Shown: positions 22,301-33,275 of the stretch, piece after piece
Numbering within the stretch: position 1 is the first letter of the stretch
Layout: each line of letters begins with the position of its first letter
Notes under the pieces: generated by a model
The model's database searches: none
What the model was told of the DNA's origin: nothing
Seen by the model: only the letters and a program-made list of their open reading frames with translations
From: Atherix ibis
Taxonomy: Eukaryota; Arthropoda; Insecta; Diptera; Athericidae
Assembly: GCA_958298945.1 (NCBI GenBank)
Contig: CATQJD010000001.1
Coordinates: 2,435,142-2,499,141 of the forward strand
Length of the DNA: 64,000 bases
Direction of reading: 5' to 3'
Made by a program: the position numbers and the translations under genes

Positions 22301-22561
22301 TTTTTTATTTGTCATTTTAAAGTTTGTGGAGGTTTGATTAAAAGTTTGGTATCCCATTATTTGTCTTCACATTAAAACTAATTTATTACTATTTTTTTGA
22401 CGTGTCTTGAATTTTGTTCTTGGCGAAACTTATTTTATAAGTTTCTTATATAGAACTGTCTTACGTTCAAGTTCATGTTAATTTTTTTTGGGAATTTTTG
22501 TTTGTTTATTTCTTGAATTAAACTTAAGTATTATAAAGTTCGTTATAAATGTAGTTCTTTG

Positions 22562-23300
22562 TTACCCTAATTTCATTTGAATAAAATTGAACATGCATGT
22601 TTTATGTTTTAATACATGTTTTTTTGTATTCAAAATTATTTTGTTTAATGGGCTGTATTGTTGATATGGACAGTTCTCAATTGATTTTTTGATTTTGATT
22701 CTTGACTTAACGCCGTCTCGTTTTATTATTTCATACGTGCCTTCGTATGGACTATCGTTCTTTTTTTCCATTGCCACGTTTAATGTAGACTAGATCACAA
22801 AATTTTGGATTTATGGTTTGATCCTTATATTCTTTTGGACATAATTTACCCTGAATTAGTCGTGTCTTTACACGACTAATTCAGGGTAAATTATGTCCAA
22901 AAGAATATATAAGCTAATGCTCTTTTCAGCTGCAGTTGTAGTTTTATAATTTACCCGTCTATATTATATAGAATTGTTGGTTTAAATGTAAATATAACTG
23001 ATTGGGTCGATGATATTTTTTCGAATACTGGTGTAAAAGAGTTTCTTTTTGCGGGTGGTGTTGTATGCGAAAACGTAATACGATATCAGTCGTTCCAATT
23101 GTCATTTTTCGTGAATGACAGTAAATATTAATTTATTGTTGTATGATTTCTTTCTATAGAAGCTATGGTTTTCTGGTGGAACAATTTTGACATAGCATGT
23201 TCGGTTTTTAGGGCCTTGCATAGGTTACTAAATAATGAATTATTGAATTTCGTACCATTGTCTATTTTGTACTTTTAAGAGCATTCGTATTTCAATATGT
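22562..23300 (-). pseudogene. Gypsy C integrase, C-terminal half
   Basis: Minus-strand reading from about 23270 gives KIDNGTKFNNSLFSNLCKAL, IERNHTTIN, NDNWNDWYRITFSHTTPP and, at 22777-22562, MAMEKKNDSPYEGTYEII. This is the core D-N-G-T-x-F block through the C-terminal P-Y-E-G-P-Y-E motif of Ty3/Gypsy integrase. A 40-bp-arm hairpin (22826-22909) is embedded in the reading frame and breaks it. It is a second, separate copy of the kind of element that left Gypsy B. Confidence 0.8.
22826..22909. repeat. Perfect 40-bp-arm hairpin, 4-nt loop
   Basis: Arms 22826-22865 and 22870-22909 are exact reverse complements with loop cttt. A 4-nt loop is about the minimum a hairpin can have, so the inverted copy was made against a folded-back strand or by an artefact. 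Confidence 0.97.
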
Positions 23301-24394
23301 ACTCTACTATGTTTTTTGTTATTATTACCGTCTTTAGTTTCCATAGGAAACGCTTCTAGGATGTATCTATATACTTGCGATAGACTCAGTGGTCTCACAG
23401 TATCTATTGACATACTGTTAAAGCTACTGTTTGGGGTTTCAGTTATTATGAATGGCTCTTTTAAATACTTAATTAGCTTATTTTTTGAAGAGCTCTCGCA
23501 ATCGGCAAAATATTATCTTTCCATTCTATTCATATTTTTCCACGTAATTTTATTTCATTTTGGCTATGCATCTATTTGTGCCATTATGCGTACCGTCAGC
23601 AGTTGCGTGATGTTCTTCTATTAACTATTTCAGTTCTTGTTCATCCGTTATTCGTGTTGGCGGTTTATGTAACAATATCCGCAACGGATATACTTTTTAT
23701 TATGAAAGAATATTTCTTTACGTATTATTGAACATCGGATATATTTTTTATTATGATAGCATATGAATTTTGTAACCCTCGTATAAATGTGTGGCATAAA
23801 AAATGTTCCAGAAGTGAGATACTAGACATAAATTGGATATAAATATTGTCGTGAATTTTTCAATTTAGAAAAAAAAAATCAAACAATGTCGAACGACAGG
23901 TTACAAAGAGCTACAGGCAAAGCGAAGGACTGAGAATCAATGAATATAGCTATAGTTTCATGGTTGAGTTATCCACAAGGAAGATGTATTTACAACATAT
24001 TGTTTCCGCAAATATTGGTTACCCAAAATGAAAATGAAAATAATGCTGTGAATTAAGTTGCAAATTTGATTGTGTAAAAGTAACTTCGTATGAAGAAAGC
24101 ATGTTAAAAGATTATGAAACTAATGTACACCAGCGCACTTACGGGTATACAAAGCATAAGACGTTAGCTGCCGGTCATGTGTTGGCAAGGACCATGTCCA
24201 CAATTTTTTTAAATCAAGAGAGAAAAACACAAGAAAACAACAACAACATGCGCTTAATTGGGCTAGCTTAGGCAATAGTTCAGAAATCATTGACGAAAGT
24301 GTTAATATTGATCTTGATTATAGAATAATTTCAAACTACGGTGGAATTCATCAGAAGCATGAAACAATGAATATTAGATAGGCAATTCAAAAAC
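23301..24394. other. Unassigned; probable Gypsy LTR or gag remnants
   Basis: Minus-strand sequence up to ~23640 still shows weak integrase-like blocks. Around 24040-24190 a plus frame reads LKDYETNVHQRTYGYTKHKT, possibly decayed gag of the plus-strand element that follows. Nothing firm. Confidence 0.4.
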
Positions 24395-25130
24395 TAAGCT
24401 TGAAACTTGGTCTAATGTAGATTGTATTCCACCCAAATTTTAAAAAAAATTCAAAATAAAATTGGAGAATGAAAATAAAAATGTTAATGTTTTTGATTAT
24501 AATGGAAATAAAGCAAACGTTTTTAGTACCGCAAATGTTTTGATAAAAACTTAAAAATGGAATGTTTTTCTCACTTTGTTACCGTCGATGACGTTTGTGA
24601 AACCATACTTAGCCTCGAAACTTTTGACAGATTTCGACAAACAAAAGAGTTTTTGAACATTTATCGAGATGTTTTTGAAGATCTGGGCAAATAAAAAAGA
24701 AAACTTTAAACCAACAATAAAATTAAAAGAAAACTCTAAACCAACATTACAATAAAAGAAACGGATAGCATGGAGTCTTGTTGATAAGCTAAAAACGGAT
24801 CTCACAAAAATGGTGCAAGATGGAATTACTTCACCATTAGGTTACCCAACTGAAAGGTTTAACAATTTAGAGAGCTAAAAACGGAGCTCACAAAAATGGT
24901 GCAAGATGGAACTACTTCACCATTAGGTTACCCAACTGAAAGGTTTAACAATTTAGAGGTAGTTGAAAACTATCGTATTTGCATGATCCAAAAGCGCTTT
25001 ACCTATACATTTAACGCGAATACTTCTTATTTCCAACTATTGATGATTTTATATAGCAAATTTCGAACAGAACGCATTTTTTTCAGATTTAACAACATTC
25101 ATAACTCCGTTCCGTCGATTCAAATTTAAT
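24395..25130 (+). pseudogene. Gypsy D protease-RT junction
   Basis: The plus strand reads NVDCIPPKF and VNVFDYNGNKANVFSTANV (protease-like, 24415-24530). Then come LNIYRDVFEDLGK (24650-24690) and DKLKTDLTKMVQDGITSPLG (24783-24845), the start of a Ty3/Gypsy RT, and YSKFRTERIFF. Stops and shifts are present, and an 86-bp tandem duplication (24787-24958) lies inside the RT. RT palm and RNase H are missing before integrase resumes at 25180. Confidence 0.7.
24787..24958 (+). repeat. 86-bp tandem duplication
   Basis: The phrase agctaaaaacgga begins at 24787 and 24873, and both units run through ggtttaacaatttag. They differ at only a few sites. The unit lies within the RT coding relic. Confidence 0.9.
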
Positions 25131-25179
25131 CAATTTAGATTTAATCGCGTAACAATGGATAATAAGATCTAGTTCAAGA

Positions 25180-26076
25180 AGAGCCACCAAAATATCCGTT
25201 TCATATGGTATCAATGGACTTGTTTGAATATGCTGGACAGGACTTCTTAGCTGTCGTCGTTGCATATTGAAAATTTTTATCGTTGGGCAATAAAATTAAA
25301 AAACGTTGCATCATATTTTTGAAAAACTAAAAAAGTTAACATACTTGGATACCCAACTTTGATTAACACGGACAATGCTCCATTTGCGCAGGAAACTACA
25401 GAATATCAATAACTGTGGCAAGCATGTGACTTCCACCATCCCAGTTGTTCCTTGGTCGGTTGATCAAAACAAGAATGCCCATTTCGGATTCTTTACTGAA
25501 TAGAAACAATTTGAGTGAGGAAACGGTTCGAAATAGAATCAAAGAAAAATGAGAAAGGCAAACATGTAACGGCCGGCATGGAAAAATATTACCGGTATTG
25601 AATTCGGGCGTTCGTGTTATTTTTAAGAAGAATAGAAATGAGTGGAATTATGGAACAATCGTTAATAATATTAATAGTCGATCATATATCATTCAGGATA
25701 ATTTTGACAATTACTTCAAACGTAACCGACAGTTCAAAATGCAAGTGAAGGGCTATTCGAAGATTACATTAACAAGAATGTCGGAAACTCAGATAATCTT
25801 AAGGCAATTCAAATTATACCATCAATTGAGTGCAACGAAGAGGATAGCAATGAAATTTAACCAATTGATTGTAGTGTGGAAGAACTGGACGTAACACTGT
25901 TGAACAATACCATATCATTACCCAGTGAGTATCTAACCGCTGGAGATTCTAGTCCTGAAGCACAGTTACGAATTATTTATGAAATTGCTGCGCCTGTGAT
26001 TAATGGAGAACCCGATGTCAGGAGAATACGTAGCGGTCGAAACCGTCGACCACCTAAAAGATATGGTTGTAATTAA
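25180..26076 (+). pseudogene. Gypsy D integrase and C-terminus
   Basis: The plus strand reads KYPFHMVSMDLFEYAGQDFL near 25195 (first catalytic Asp block), then NTDNAPF near 25368 (second block), and NSGVRVIFKKNRNEWNYGTI with INSRSYIIQDNF (25598-25710; C-terminal SH3-like fold). It ends RNRRPPKRYGCN with a stop at 26074-26076. The last block is the usual C-terminus of the insect Gypsy group that ends in R-P-P-K/E-R-Y. Stops occur between the core and the C-terminal parts. The element likely starts at the protease remnant 24395. Confidence 0.75.
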
Positions 26077-26264
26077 CTTAATGTAATTGCCAGATAATTT
26101 GTATAAGGAATTAATTTGTATAATCCATAATGTTATTGCATACAAATTTTATTTATTTACAAAAAGAAAAAAGTGTGTAATAATAGTTGTTACCGTACGC
26201 ATCAATGCCATGATTATGACATAATTATAGATATATACATCAATCAATAGATGGCATGAAAACA

Positions 26265-27240
26265 ACATATTATATGATCTTTATGATGAATTGGACTGCT
26301 CAAATCTCGCTACTGAGTGGCGTATTTGGAAAAGAAATTTCATGGTCTACTTAATTGCAAATCACAAAATGAATAAAGCAGTATCAACGAAAATTATTAC
26401 ATTTATTTGGTAATTGGAACACCGCCACTAAAAATTTGCTACTCGGTATCACACGAACACAATGAAATGTATCAGCAGTTGGAACAACAGAAACACATTA
26501 CAGAAAAAGTGGTAACCAAAAGAAAATTGGACGAAGTTTTAAAAAAATTCGACGATTACTGCTTCCCACAAAAGAATGTCGCAGTGGAAGCATATAAGTT
26601 CCTCACCACTTTACAAAAAGAAAAGCATTCGTTCAAAGAATCTGAAACTGAATTGCGAACACAGTTCCATCGTTGTGAAATTCCATGCACGTGTGACATC
26701 TCATATGAAAAGAAAATGCTTTTTGATCGCATATTAATTGGCGTCTACGACAAAAAGTTTCAAATGATATTATTGGATGGTCGATACGAAACGGTGGCAA
26801 AGGTGATTGAACAGTGCAAAATTTTCGAGGCGCTAAATGCCAACAAAAATATACTGGAAACTAAAAATACCATTGCAAGCATTGAAACGTTATCGCAACC
26901 GGTAATTCCTGTTGTCAATCGTTTTTTTCTTCAGCAAAAACGATTGACAATAGGTAATTCCTGTTGTCAATCGTTTTTGCTTCAGTTGCGGCGATCAGTG
27001 GACACCAAAACATGTTGAAGTATGCAAATCGAAGGGTCAAATATGCTAAAAAATCTGTTATTTTCTCCGGATATGCCGGCAATCAACAGGAAACCAACAA
27101 CAATGACAACAGCAGCAAAGCAATAACAATAGCGACAACAAACGCAGTGTTTCTGGAATTAACCGGTCAGAACCAACAGTTTTATTGTCTAATGGTAATA
27201 ACAATAAGGAAACGGAATGAATTCTTAGTTTATGTAAATA
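26265..27240 (+). pseudogene. Gypsy E gag
   Basis: The plus strand reads WRIWKRNFMVYLIANHKMNK (26312-26370). After a frame change the 203-codon frame 26407-27018 follows, with LDEVLKKFDDYCFPQKNVAV, RTQFHRCEIPCTCDISYEKK and LLDGRYETVAKVIEQCKIFE. This is the conserved capsid region of insect Gypsy gag. A zinc-knuckle-like stretch follows (CFSCGDQWTPKHVEVC near 26970-27020, out of frame). A direct-inverted-direct scar at 26901-26985 separates capsid and knuckle. Only ~190 bp separates it from the end of Gypsy D, too little for two full LTRs. Confidence 0.8.
26901..26985. repeat. Direct-inverted-direct repeat scar
   Basis: ggtaattcctgttgtcaatc begins a unit at 26901 and again at 26953. Between them is an inverted copy of part of the unit (caaaaacgattgacaa, 26934-26950). 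Unit, inverse, unit is the classic outcome of a two-step template switch, and it lies in the gag frame. Confidence 0.9.
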
Positions 27241-27279
27241 TACTTGTAGAATAAAAGGAAAAATGGCCCAAAGAATATC

Positions 27280-28510
27280 AAATAGGAAATCAAACAGTGA
27301 CATTAAAAACTGATAGCGGATCTGTTGTAAAATGTATTCCACTAAACATTATTAAAAAATTAAACATGAATTGTTTGAATCAGCAAAATAATTTTTCCAT
27401 ATTTAATTACAGTAACAATAAAATTAAAGTCTTTGGAGCTGTTAAAATAATCTGTTTGGAATCAAAAACAAAACTTGCAAGGGCAGCTGAGTTCATAGTA
27501 GTTAGTAATGAATTTGAACCGCATACAGTTTGAATTAATTAAGCGGCTGGATATCAATACCATTGCTTGCGTACTGGAAACTATTTGAATAAACGATTTA
27601 TTTCAAGGAATAGATAAATTTCCTGGAAAGTTTATTATACACTTGCATGAAAATTCGAAATCAATTCTTTATTATAAAAAGCGAATTCCCTCGGCATTGG
27701 TTCATGAACTCAAACCGGAACTCAAACAAATGACACGGTATAAAATTATTTCACCAGTCAATTACCTAAACGACTGGATCAACAATTTACAAATACGTAT
27801 GTGTCTTGATCCAAAGCCCCTAATGCATTCATTAAACGGGGACATTTTCTAATGCATGCATTAAACTGTGGGGGTCTAAATTAACAAATCAAAAAGTATT
27901 TTAGTTTTTGATCTAAGCAGTGCATTTTGGCATATGGAACTAGACGAGAAAATCTCTAATTTAACAACATTCATGACTTCATTCAGACATTAGAACTTTA
28001 TTCTGGTGCCATATATACTAAATAGTGCTCCGGAAATATTTCAACGTAAAATTATCCAAATATTCGGCGATCTATAGGAGGTAAAGTTTTAGTTAAATGA
28101 TATGTTTATTTATGCGGATAATTATATTGTTGTCAAAACAAGCTGCTAATATACGCAATTTAACGAGAAACGATTTGCAATTTGAATGGACTAATAAACA
28201 TGATACGGAGTTTAAAAAAACTATTGGGAATTGTATCATCCAGTTCGGCTTTGTCAATTTATGACCCTCAAAAGCACTATTGGTCCAAACTGATGCGTCA
28301 AAATATTGGTTGGGATATGTGCTAATTGAAGATGGATATCCTGTGGCATTTGCTTCAAGAACGCTTATAAAGAGTGAACAAAAATGGGCTCAGATCGAAA
28401 AGAAACTGCTAGCCACAGTATTTGCTGATCAAAGATTCCATTTTTTCCTATATGGATATGAATTTATAGTAGAAAGTGATCACAAGCCATTGAAAATGTA
28501 ACCGCTCGAT
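27280..28510 (+). pseudogene. Gypsy E protease, RT and RNase H
   Basis: Protease: LKTDSGSVVKCIPLNIIKKL (27303-27362), where the D-S-G catalytic motif is intact. RT: YYKKRIPSALVHELKPELKQ and SPVNYLNDWINNLQ (27669-27790), with ~10 residues deleted before RMCLDPKPL. Then VFDLSSAFWHMELDEK (27906-27955), NSAPEIFQRKIIQIFGD (28021-28075) and MFIYADN where Y-x-D-D is expected. RNase H: VQTDASKYWLGYVLIEDGYP, VAFASRTLIKSEQKWAQIEK and ESDHKPLKM (28280-28501). Several stops. Order and strand are colinear with the gag upstream. Integrase is absent downstream. Confidence 0.85.
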
Positions 28511-28721
28511 TACAATGTATTTTCAGTAACAGTCAGTTAACTGTTACAGAATTCACAGGACGAAATCATAGTGTGTCAGGATGAAAGCAGTTGTAATTTA
28601 AAAACTGAAACTGGCTTCCACTTAAAGACTACACTTATTATAACTGCAATTTTCGTCACTATCATCGTTTGTTTTTAATTATTAGAAAAAATATTGTACA
28701 TAAATTCAATTATATCTAAAA
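28511..28721. other. Possible LTR remnant
   Basis: gcttccacttaaagactaca with ttattataactgcaattttc (28615-28660) resembles acttccactttaaaacaaca with attataactatagttttc near 59740-59780. Shared sequence between a pol end and a gag start suggests an LTR family. Borders are not defined. Confidence 0.4.
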
Positions 28722-29770
28722 ATGAAAGCAAAGAAATTGCTAACATTAATAATGTCTAAATGGGGGATAAGATATATGAATGCCTCAAAGAATTATAAAA
28801 AATATAACACATTTTTTAAAAACCCAAACAGTACATTCGCGACCCAAAATATTATAAAGAAACTGTATTTGCTCAAAGACATGACGATCAACTTTAAAGC
28901 AAAATCACTTGCTCGCAAACAAACGAATTAAATCGGAAAAGGGGAATCGAACGAAATTATAAATAATTTTATCCGACTCATGACAGCAATAAACACTTTC
29001 ATAGTGAAACACAATCAAAGGATCTTTGAGACAAATTCAAACTCCAAAACAGAAGAAACGAAATCATTAATGGCAGTCCAACAAAATTTTAATTTGGCCG
29101 CTACCATTAAAATAATATTTAAATTTTCGTTGCACATAAATGACACCGAAATCTTCTTGGCATTCATTGAATGTATTCTGATTAATTAAAATACGCTGAA
29201 CAAGTAAAATTAATAAATATTGTACTATTTGGTGTGCTAGGTAATCAAAGAAACCTACAAGCAAAACGGTCACAGAGTCCAAACTAACTATATTTAGTGC
29301 GCTAAAGCGTATATTCAAACAAAAAATTCAAACCCACAATACAGCGCTTAGCTTGCAAAACAAATTGGCAGTAGCTAAACAAAATAATACTCACATAGAA
29401 AATTTTGCTAATAAAAAGATAATAATAATTTGGCAATCAATATCTTCAAAAAAGGAATAAATTATGAGTATGCCAAACGTTCCAGGTGGCTGTAACGCTA
29501 GCGATGGAAATAGATGCAAATATAGCAACAAGTCAGTTTCATATAAAAATAACAAAATAAATAACAGTAATTCAGAAAGACGTATTAATTTTAGCACATA
29601 TAGCAACAATATAAGCAATGATAATTTAAACAATTAAAATTTATAGCATTAATAATAATAATAATCATAGAAATAATATGTATAAGGCTGATAACGACCA
29701 TAATAATAGCCATAGTAATATTAGGTCTGATAATAACAATAATTACAATTCTAAAAATAAAAGTAGACAA
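28722..29770 (+). pseudogene. Gypsy F gag (17.6/297-like)
   Basis: From ATG 28980 the plus strand reads MTAINTFIVKHNQRIFETNS and SLMAVQQNFNLAATIKIIFK. After shifts come LFGVLGNQRN (29220-29250), SLQNKLAVAKQNNTHIENFA (29345-29405) and an Asn/Ser-rich tail to 29770. This is the gag of a 17.6/297-type Gypsy element, the same type as the minus-strand relic at 21000-21548. The short frame 28722-28931 (Lys/Asn-rich) has no recognised domain and may be leader or chance. Ends at the hairpin 29837-29938. Confidence 0.65.
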
Positions 29771-29836
29771 ATAAACTGAGAACGGAAATCCGGGGAAAAT
29801 CTATATTAATATATTAATAGTAATAATAATAAAAAT

Positions 29837-29938
29837 TTAAGTCCTTATAATTATGTAACTTATAAGTGTACCCATCATAATTTAACCTGTTTGAATTATG
29901 ATGGGTATACTTATAGTTACATAATTTTAAGGACTTAA
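29837..29938. repeat. ~46-bp-arm hairpin, few mismatches
   Basis: Arms 29837-29882 and 29893-29938 are reverse complements with about three mismatches and one indel, around a 10-nt loop. Slightly decayed compared with the other hairpins, so it is older. If these are artefacts, mismatches are not expected. Confidence 0.9.
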
Positions 29939-30184
29939 TAGGAACAGACGCAGATATATCCATACATAAAAGTAATAAAATTCATTATTACCTAATAAAG
30001 CAAAATAAAGTAATTACACTTACGGCAATAACTAATAAAATATTTACCCAAAAAGCTTACCGCTCATTTAATTTAGATATGAAAATAAAGCTTTAAGCAC
30101 AGTTTTCACGTTGGATCAATGGTGAAACGATAAATATACAAAATATGTACAAAAAGAGTGACATGAAACCATTTTACATGGAAA
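29939..30184. other. Short A+T-rich spacer
   Basis: No motif. Ends at the Helitron 3' terminus. Confidence 0.5.
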
Positions 30185-31027
30185 CTAGTGGGACCCCGAT
30201 GTGCTTCGTTACACCCAAACAATTATTGTAAAAAGAATGAAAAATGCTAGCATTTTTTTAAATGAAAATTTTAATCGTTTGTTTTATTTCAAAATTTTTG
30301 ACGTCTTATTTTAATTCTTAATGCAAAACATTTGTATACACAACATTTTTCGTTTTTCCATCTGGAGTATGAGTAAACAAAGAATTTGGAATGCCAACTC
30401 TTGAACAGGCCACGTATAACTGCCCATGCGAGAAGCACGGCTCCTCCAAATTCAATCCGCATACTTGGAGCGTTTGTCCTTGTGCCTTGTTGATGGACAT
30501 GGCATATCATAGACGCACTGGGAATTGCAAACACTTGAATTCAAATGGCATGTGTGTTGGTATCAGTGGAATACGCGGTATAAGCACAATTTCACCTTTC
30601 GCCTTGCCAGTTAATATTGTGGCTTCAATTAAATTCGGCATCAATTTTTTTACTGCTAGTCTTGTGCCATTACACAGTTTAGGCGCATTTAAATTCCTCA
30701 GTAAAATAATTGATGAGCCGACCTTTAAATTCAAACAATGCGGTGGTATATCAGGTGGTTTCAATGAATTCAAAAATTCAACTAGATAATTCACTGCGTC
30801 ATCTTGATTCATTGCGCTATCAATAGATTTATATGGTGTCACTGCACCTGGTAATTTTTCTTGAATCTGATAATTTATTGCGTTGACATGTAAAATTTTT
30901 CGTGCCAATATTCCGCATTCTCTCGACCAATCGTGATTCCTGTAATTTTGAACAATATTTGGAAAAACGCGTTCAATGAATTTTTCTTTTGATTGTAGAA
31001 TTATACAAAAATTGTTCGGCAAAGTAA
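30185..31027 (-). mobile_element. Helitron H1, 3' part with helicase C-terminus
   Basis: The minus-strand 3' end reads gggtcccactag and is followed by T, the canonical Helitron CTRR-T ending (CTAG at 30185-30188). Coding from 31028 downward gives LPNNFCIILQSKEKFIERVF, VNAINYQIQEKLPGAVTPYK, LNLKVGSSIILLRNLN and NGTRLAV, then INKAQGQTLQVCGLNL, CFSHGQLYVACSRVG and NVVYTNVLH ending near 30318. These are the last motifs (V and VI region) of the Pif1-like SF1 helicase of RepHel. One in-frame stop (TGA, near 30507) splits it. Its 5' side is cut at 31027, where it meets the 3' end of Helitron H2 head-to-tail. Confidence 0.9.
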
Positions 31028-31479
31028 CCCAAACAATTATTGTAAAAAGAATGAAAAATCCTAGCATTTTTTAAATGAAAATTTCAATCGTTTGTTTTAT
31101 TTCAAAATTTTTGACGTCTTATTTTAATTCTTAATGCAAAACATTTGTATACACAACATTTTTCGTTTTTCCATCTGGAGCATGAATAAACTAAGAATTT
31201 GGAATGCCAACTCCTGAACAGGCCACTTATAACTGCCCATGCGAGAAGCACGGCTCCTCCAAATTCAATCCGCATACTTGCAGCGTTTGTCCTTGCGCCT
31301 TGTTGATGGACATGGAAAACGATAGACGCACTGGGAATTGCAAACACTTGAATTAAAATGGCATGTCTGTTGGTATCAGCGGAATACGCGGTATAAGCAC
31401 AATTTCACCTTTCGCCTTGCCAGTTAATATTGTGCTTCAATTAAATTCGGCATCAATTTTTTTACTGCCAGTCTTGTGC

Positions 31480-32378
31480 TGTTCATTCCGAATGTGTGCT
31501 TTGCATCTGCGTATGGATTTGAGTTTGGTCTGTCCCTTGGGTATTTGCTCACGGGGCACGGCAGTATGAATGGGTTCCTGTGCAGGCGTGGACTAGCCAC
31601 GGAGGCTAGATGCCCATGCGGGGCGGCGGAGGAGAGTGCTAAGCACCTTCTCGTGGAGTGTAGCCTGTATGGGGATTTGCGTGACTTAGGTGCTTGTGGA
31701 ATCGTAGTGAATGGTGAAAGTGTGGATGTGAGTGGTGTATTGAGCGTGAGAGAAAGGTATGAATGTCTGAACAGATTTGCCGTGGCACTTTTTGAAAGAA
31801 GAATGAGAATGGTGCGTGAATGAGTGCGTGAATGACACGCAGGGTGGCTACAACCGGGTGAAAGACCAAGGTCGATTCCGGTTGTACCTTCGGGTTTTGG
31901 CGAACCCGCGTACCTGAGCTGGCCTAGCGGTGCCTAGGAATTTACAAGATTCCTTACCGTAGCTTTAACGAGCGGAGTACAAACCAAAGTACTCTTAAAA
32001 CAAAAATGGGTACCACGGGGATCGGGAGCCCCACAGTAGAATATACTGTGCCCGATCGAGGTGAGGCGCCATTTGGCAGCAACGTGGTGGTTGTGGTTAA
32101 TACCTATGTCGCTGGTACGGTCTTCTGATCGCAGGTGTGAGGTAACTGGCAAATGTAGCAATGCATTGCACTTATCTCGGGCACTGTCACTGCTTATGAC
32201 AGTAGAGGTTTAGATAGTCCTCGCCACCAGCAGGTGGAGAGTCAGCTTGTAACTGATTCTATCTGTTAACTGCCAGTAATGGTGGTGCGTTGATTGAGCG
32301 TATCTCGATTCCTATAGTCGTAGGCGACTCGTGGTCTTGGGGTTTGGACAACTAGGTCACGTTAAATAACAATTTCTC
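31480..32378 (+). mobile_element. R1-clade LINE, family R1-A copy 2, with target duplication
   Basis: 899-bp 5'-truncated insertion in Helitron helicase. The 16-bp duplication actgccagtcttgtgc flanks it at 31464-31479 and 32379-32394; the final c may be coincidental. The coding part (from 31480) reads FIPNVCFASAYG, LGYLLTGHGSMNGFLCRR, CPCGAAEESAKHLLVECSLY (CCHC knuckle: C-x-C-x(8)-H-x(4)-C) and NRFAVALFERRMRMVRE, with a stop near 31821. The remainder is 3' UTR shared with 8117-8630 (minus) and 60212-60450 (minus). The knuckle is intact here, unlike copy 1. It is younger than the Helitron it interrupts. Confidence 0.9.
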
Positions 32379-32795
32379 ACTGCCAGTCTTGTGCCATTAC
32401 ACAGTTTAGGTGCATTTAAATTCCGCAATAATATAATTGATGAGCCGACCTTTAAATTCAAACAATGCGGTGGTATACCAGGTGGTTCCAATGAATTCAA
32501 AAATTCAACTAGATAATTCACTGCGTCATCTTGATTCATTGCGCTATCAATGGATTTATATGGTGTCACTGCACCTGGTAATTTTTCTTGAATCTGATAA
32601 TTTATTGCGTTGACATGTAAATTTTTTGGTGCCAATATTGCGCGTTCTCTCAACCAATCGTGATTCCTATAATTTTGAACAATATTTGGAAAAACGTGTT
32701 CAATGAATTTTTCTTTTGATTGTAGAATTATACAAAAATTGTTCGGCAAAGTAATTAATCCATTTGTATTATCGATTCGAACTTTGATATTTCCG

Positions 32796-32871
32796 ATCTC
32801 TAACAATTGCTTGGAGAACCGATCTGCTGATTGATCATTGCAGATCGGTTCTCCAAGCAATTGTTAGAGAT
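32796..32871. repeat. Perfect 32-bp-arm hairpin in helicase sequence
   Basis: Arms 32796-32827 and 32840-32871 are exact reverse complements with a 12-nt loop. The left arm lies in the helicase reading frame, so the right arm is an inverted copy that breaks it. Confidence 0.95.
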
Positions 32872-33198
32872 TGATCACTGAACACGCATGTTTACGTTCA
32901 ATGTCAATTTTCGCACATGTCGCCACAGAAAAGAAAACTTCAAGCATGCATTGATCTCATCCGCCGGTGTCGATCGTGGAATCACGGGCAATGTTTGGCG
33001 AAAATCACCTGACAATAATATCAATGCACCACCAAAAATTTGTTGATTGCGACGTTGATCTTGCATTGTACGGTGTAATGCTTCCAATGATTTTTTATGG
33101 GTCATTGTACATTCATCTAATAGAATAATTGATGTTTGCTGCAAAACTTTTGCCATCGCAGAACTTCTTGAGATATTGCATGTGGGATTTTCAATCAC

Positions 33199-33275
33199 CT
33201 GAACGTTCAAGAAAAATTACATGTTAATTAATTTTGTTGTTTTTTAAATCGATCAATCATTAAGTACTAATATAC
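33199..33275 (-). other. 77-bp GT-AG intron in the Helitron helicase gene
   Basis: On the minus strand, exon ...aatgtgcag is followed by gtatatta at 33275, and the intron ends ttcttgaacgttcag at 33199. Joining gives LPLNVQ-VIENPTCN, in phase 0, restoring the uninterrupted helicase sequence. Intron size matches the phosphatase introns. The tandem copy is cut before this point, so only one copy exists. Confidence 0.85.
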
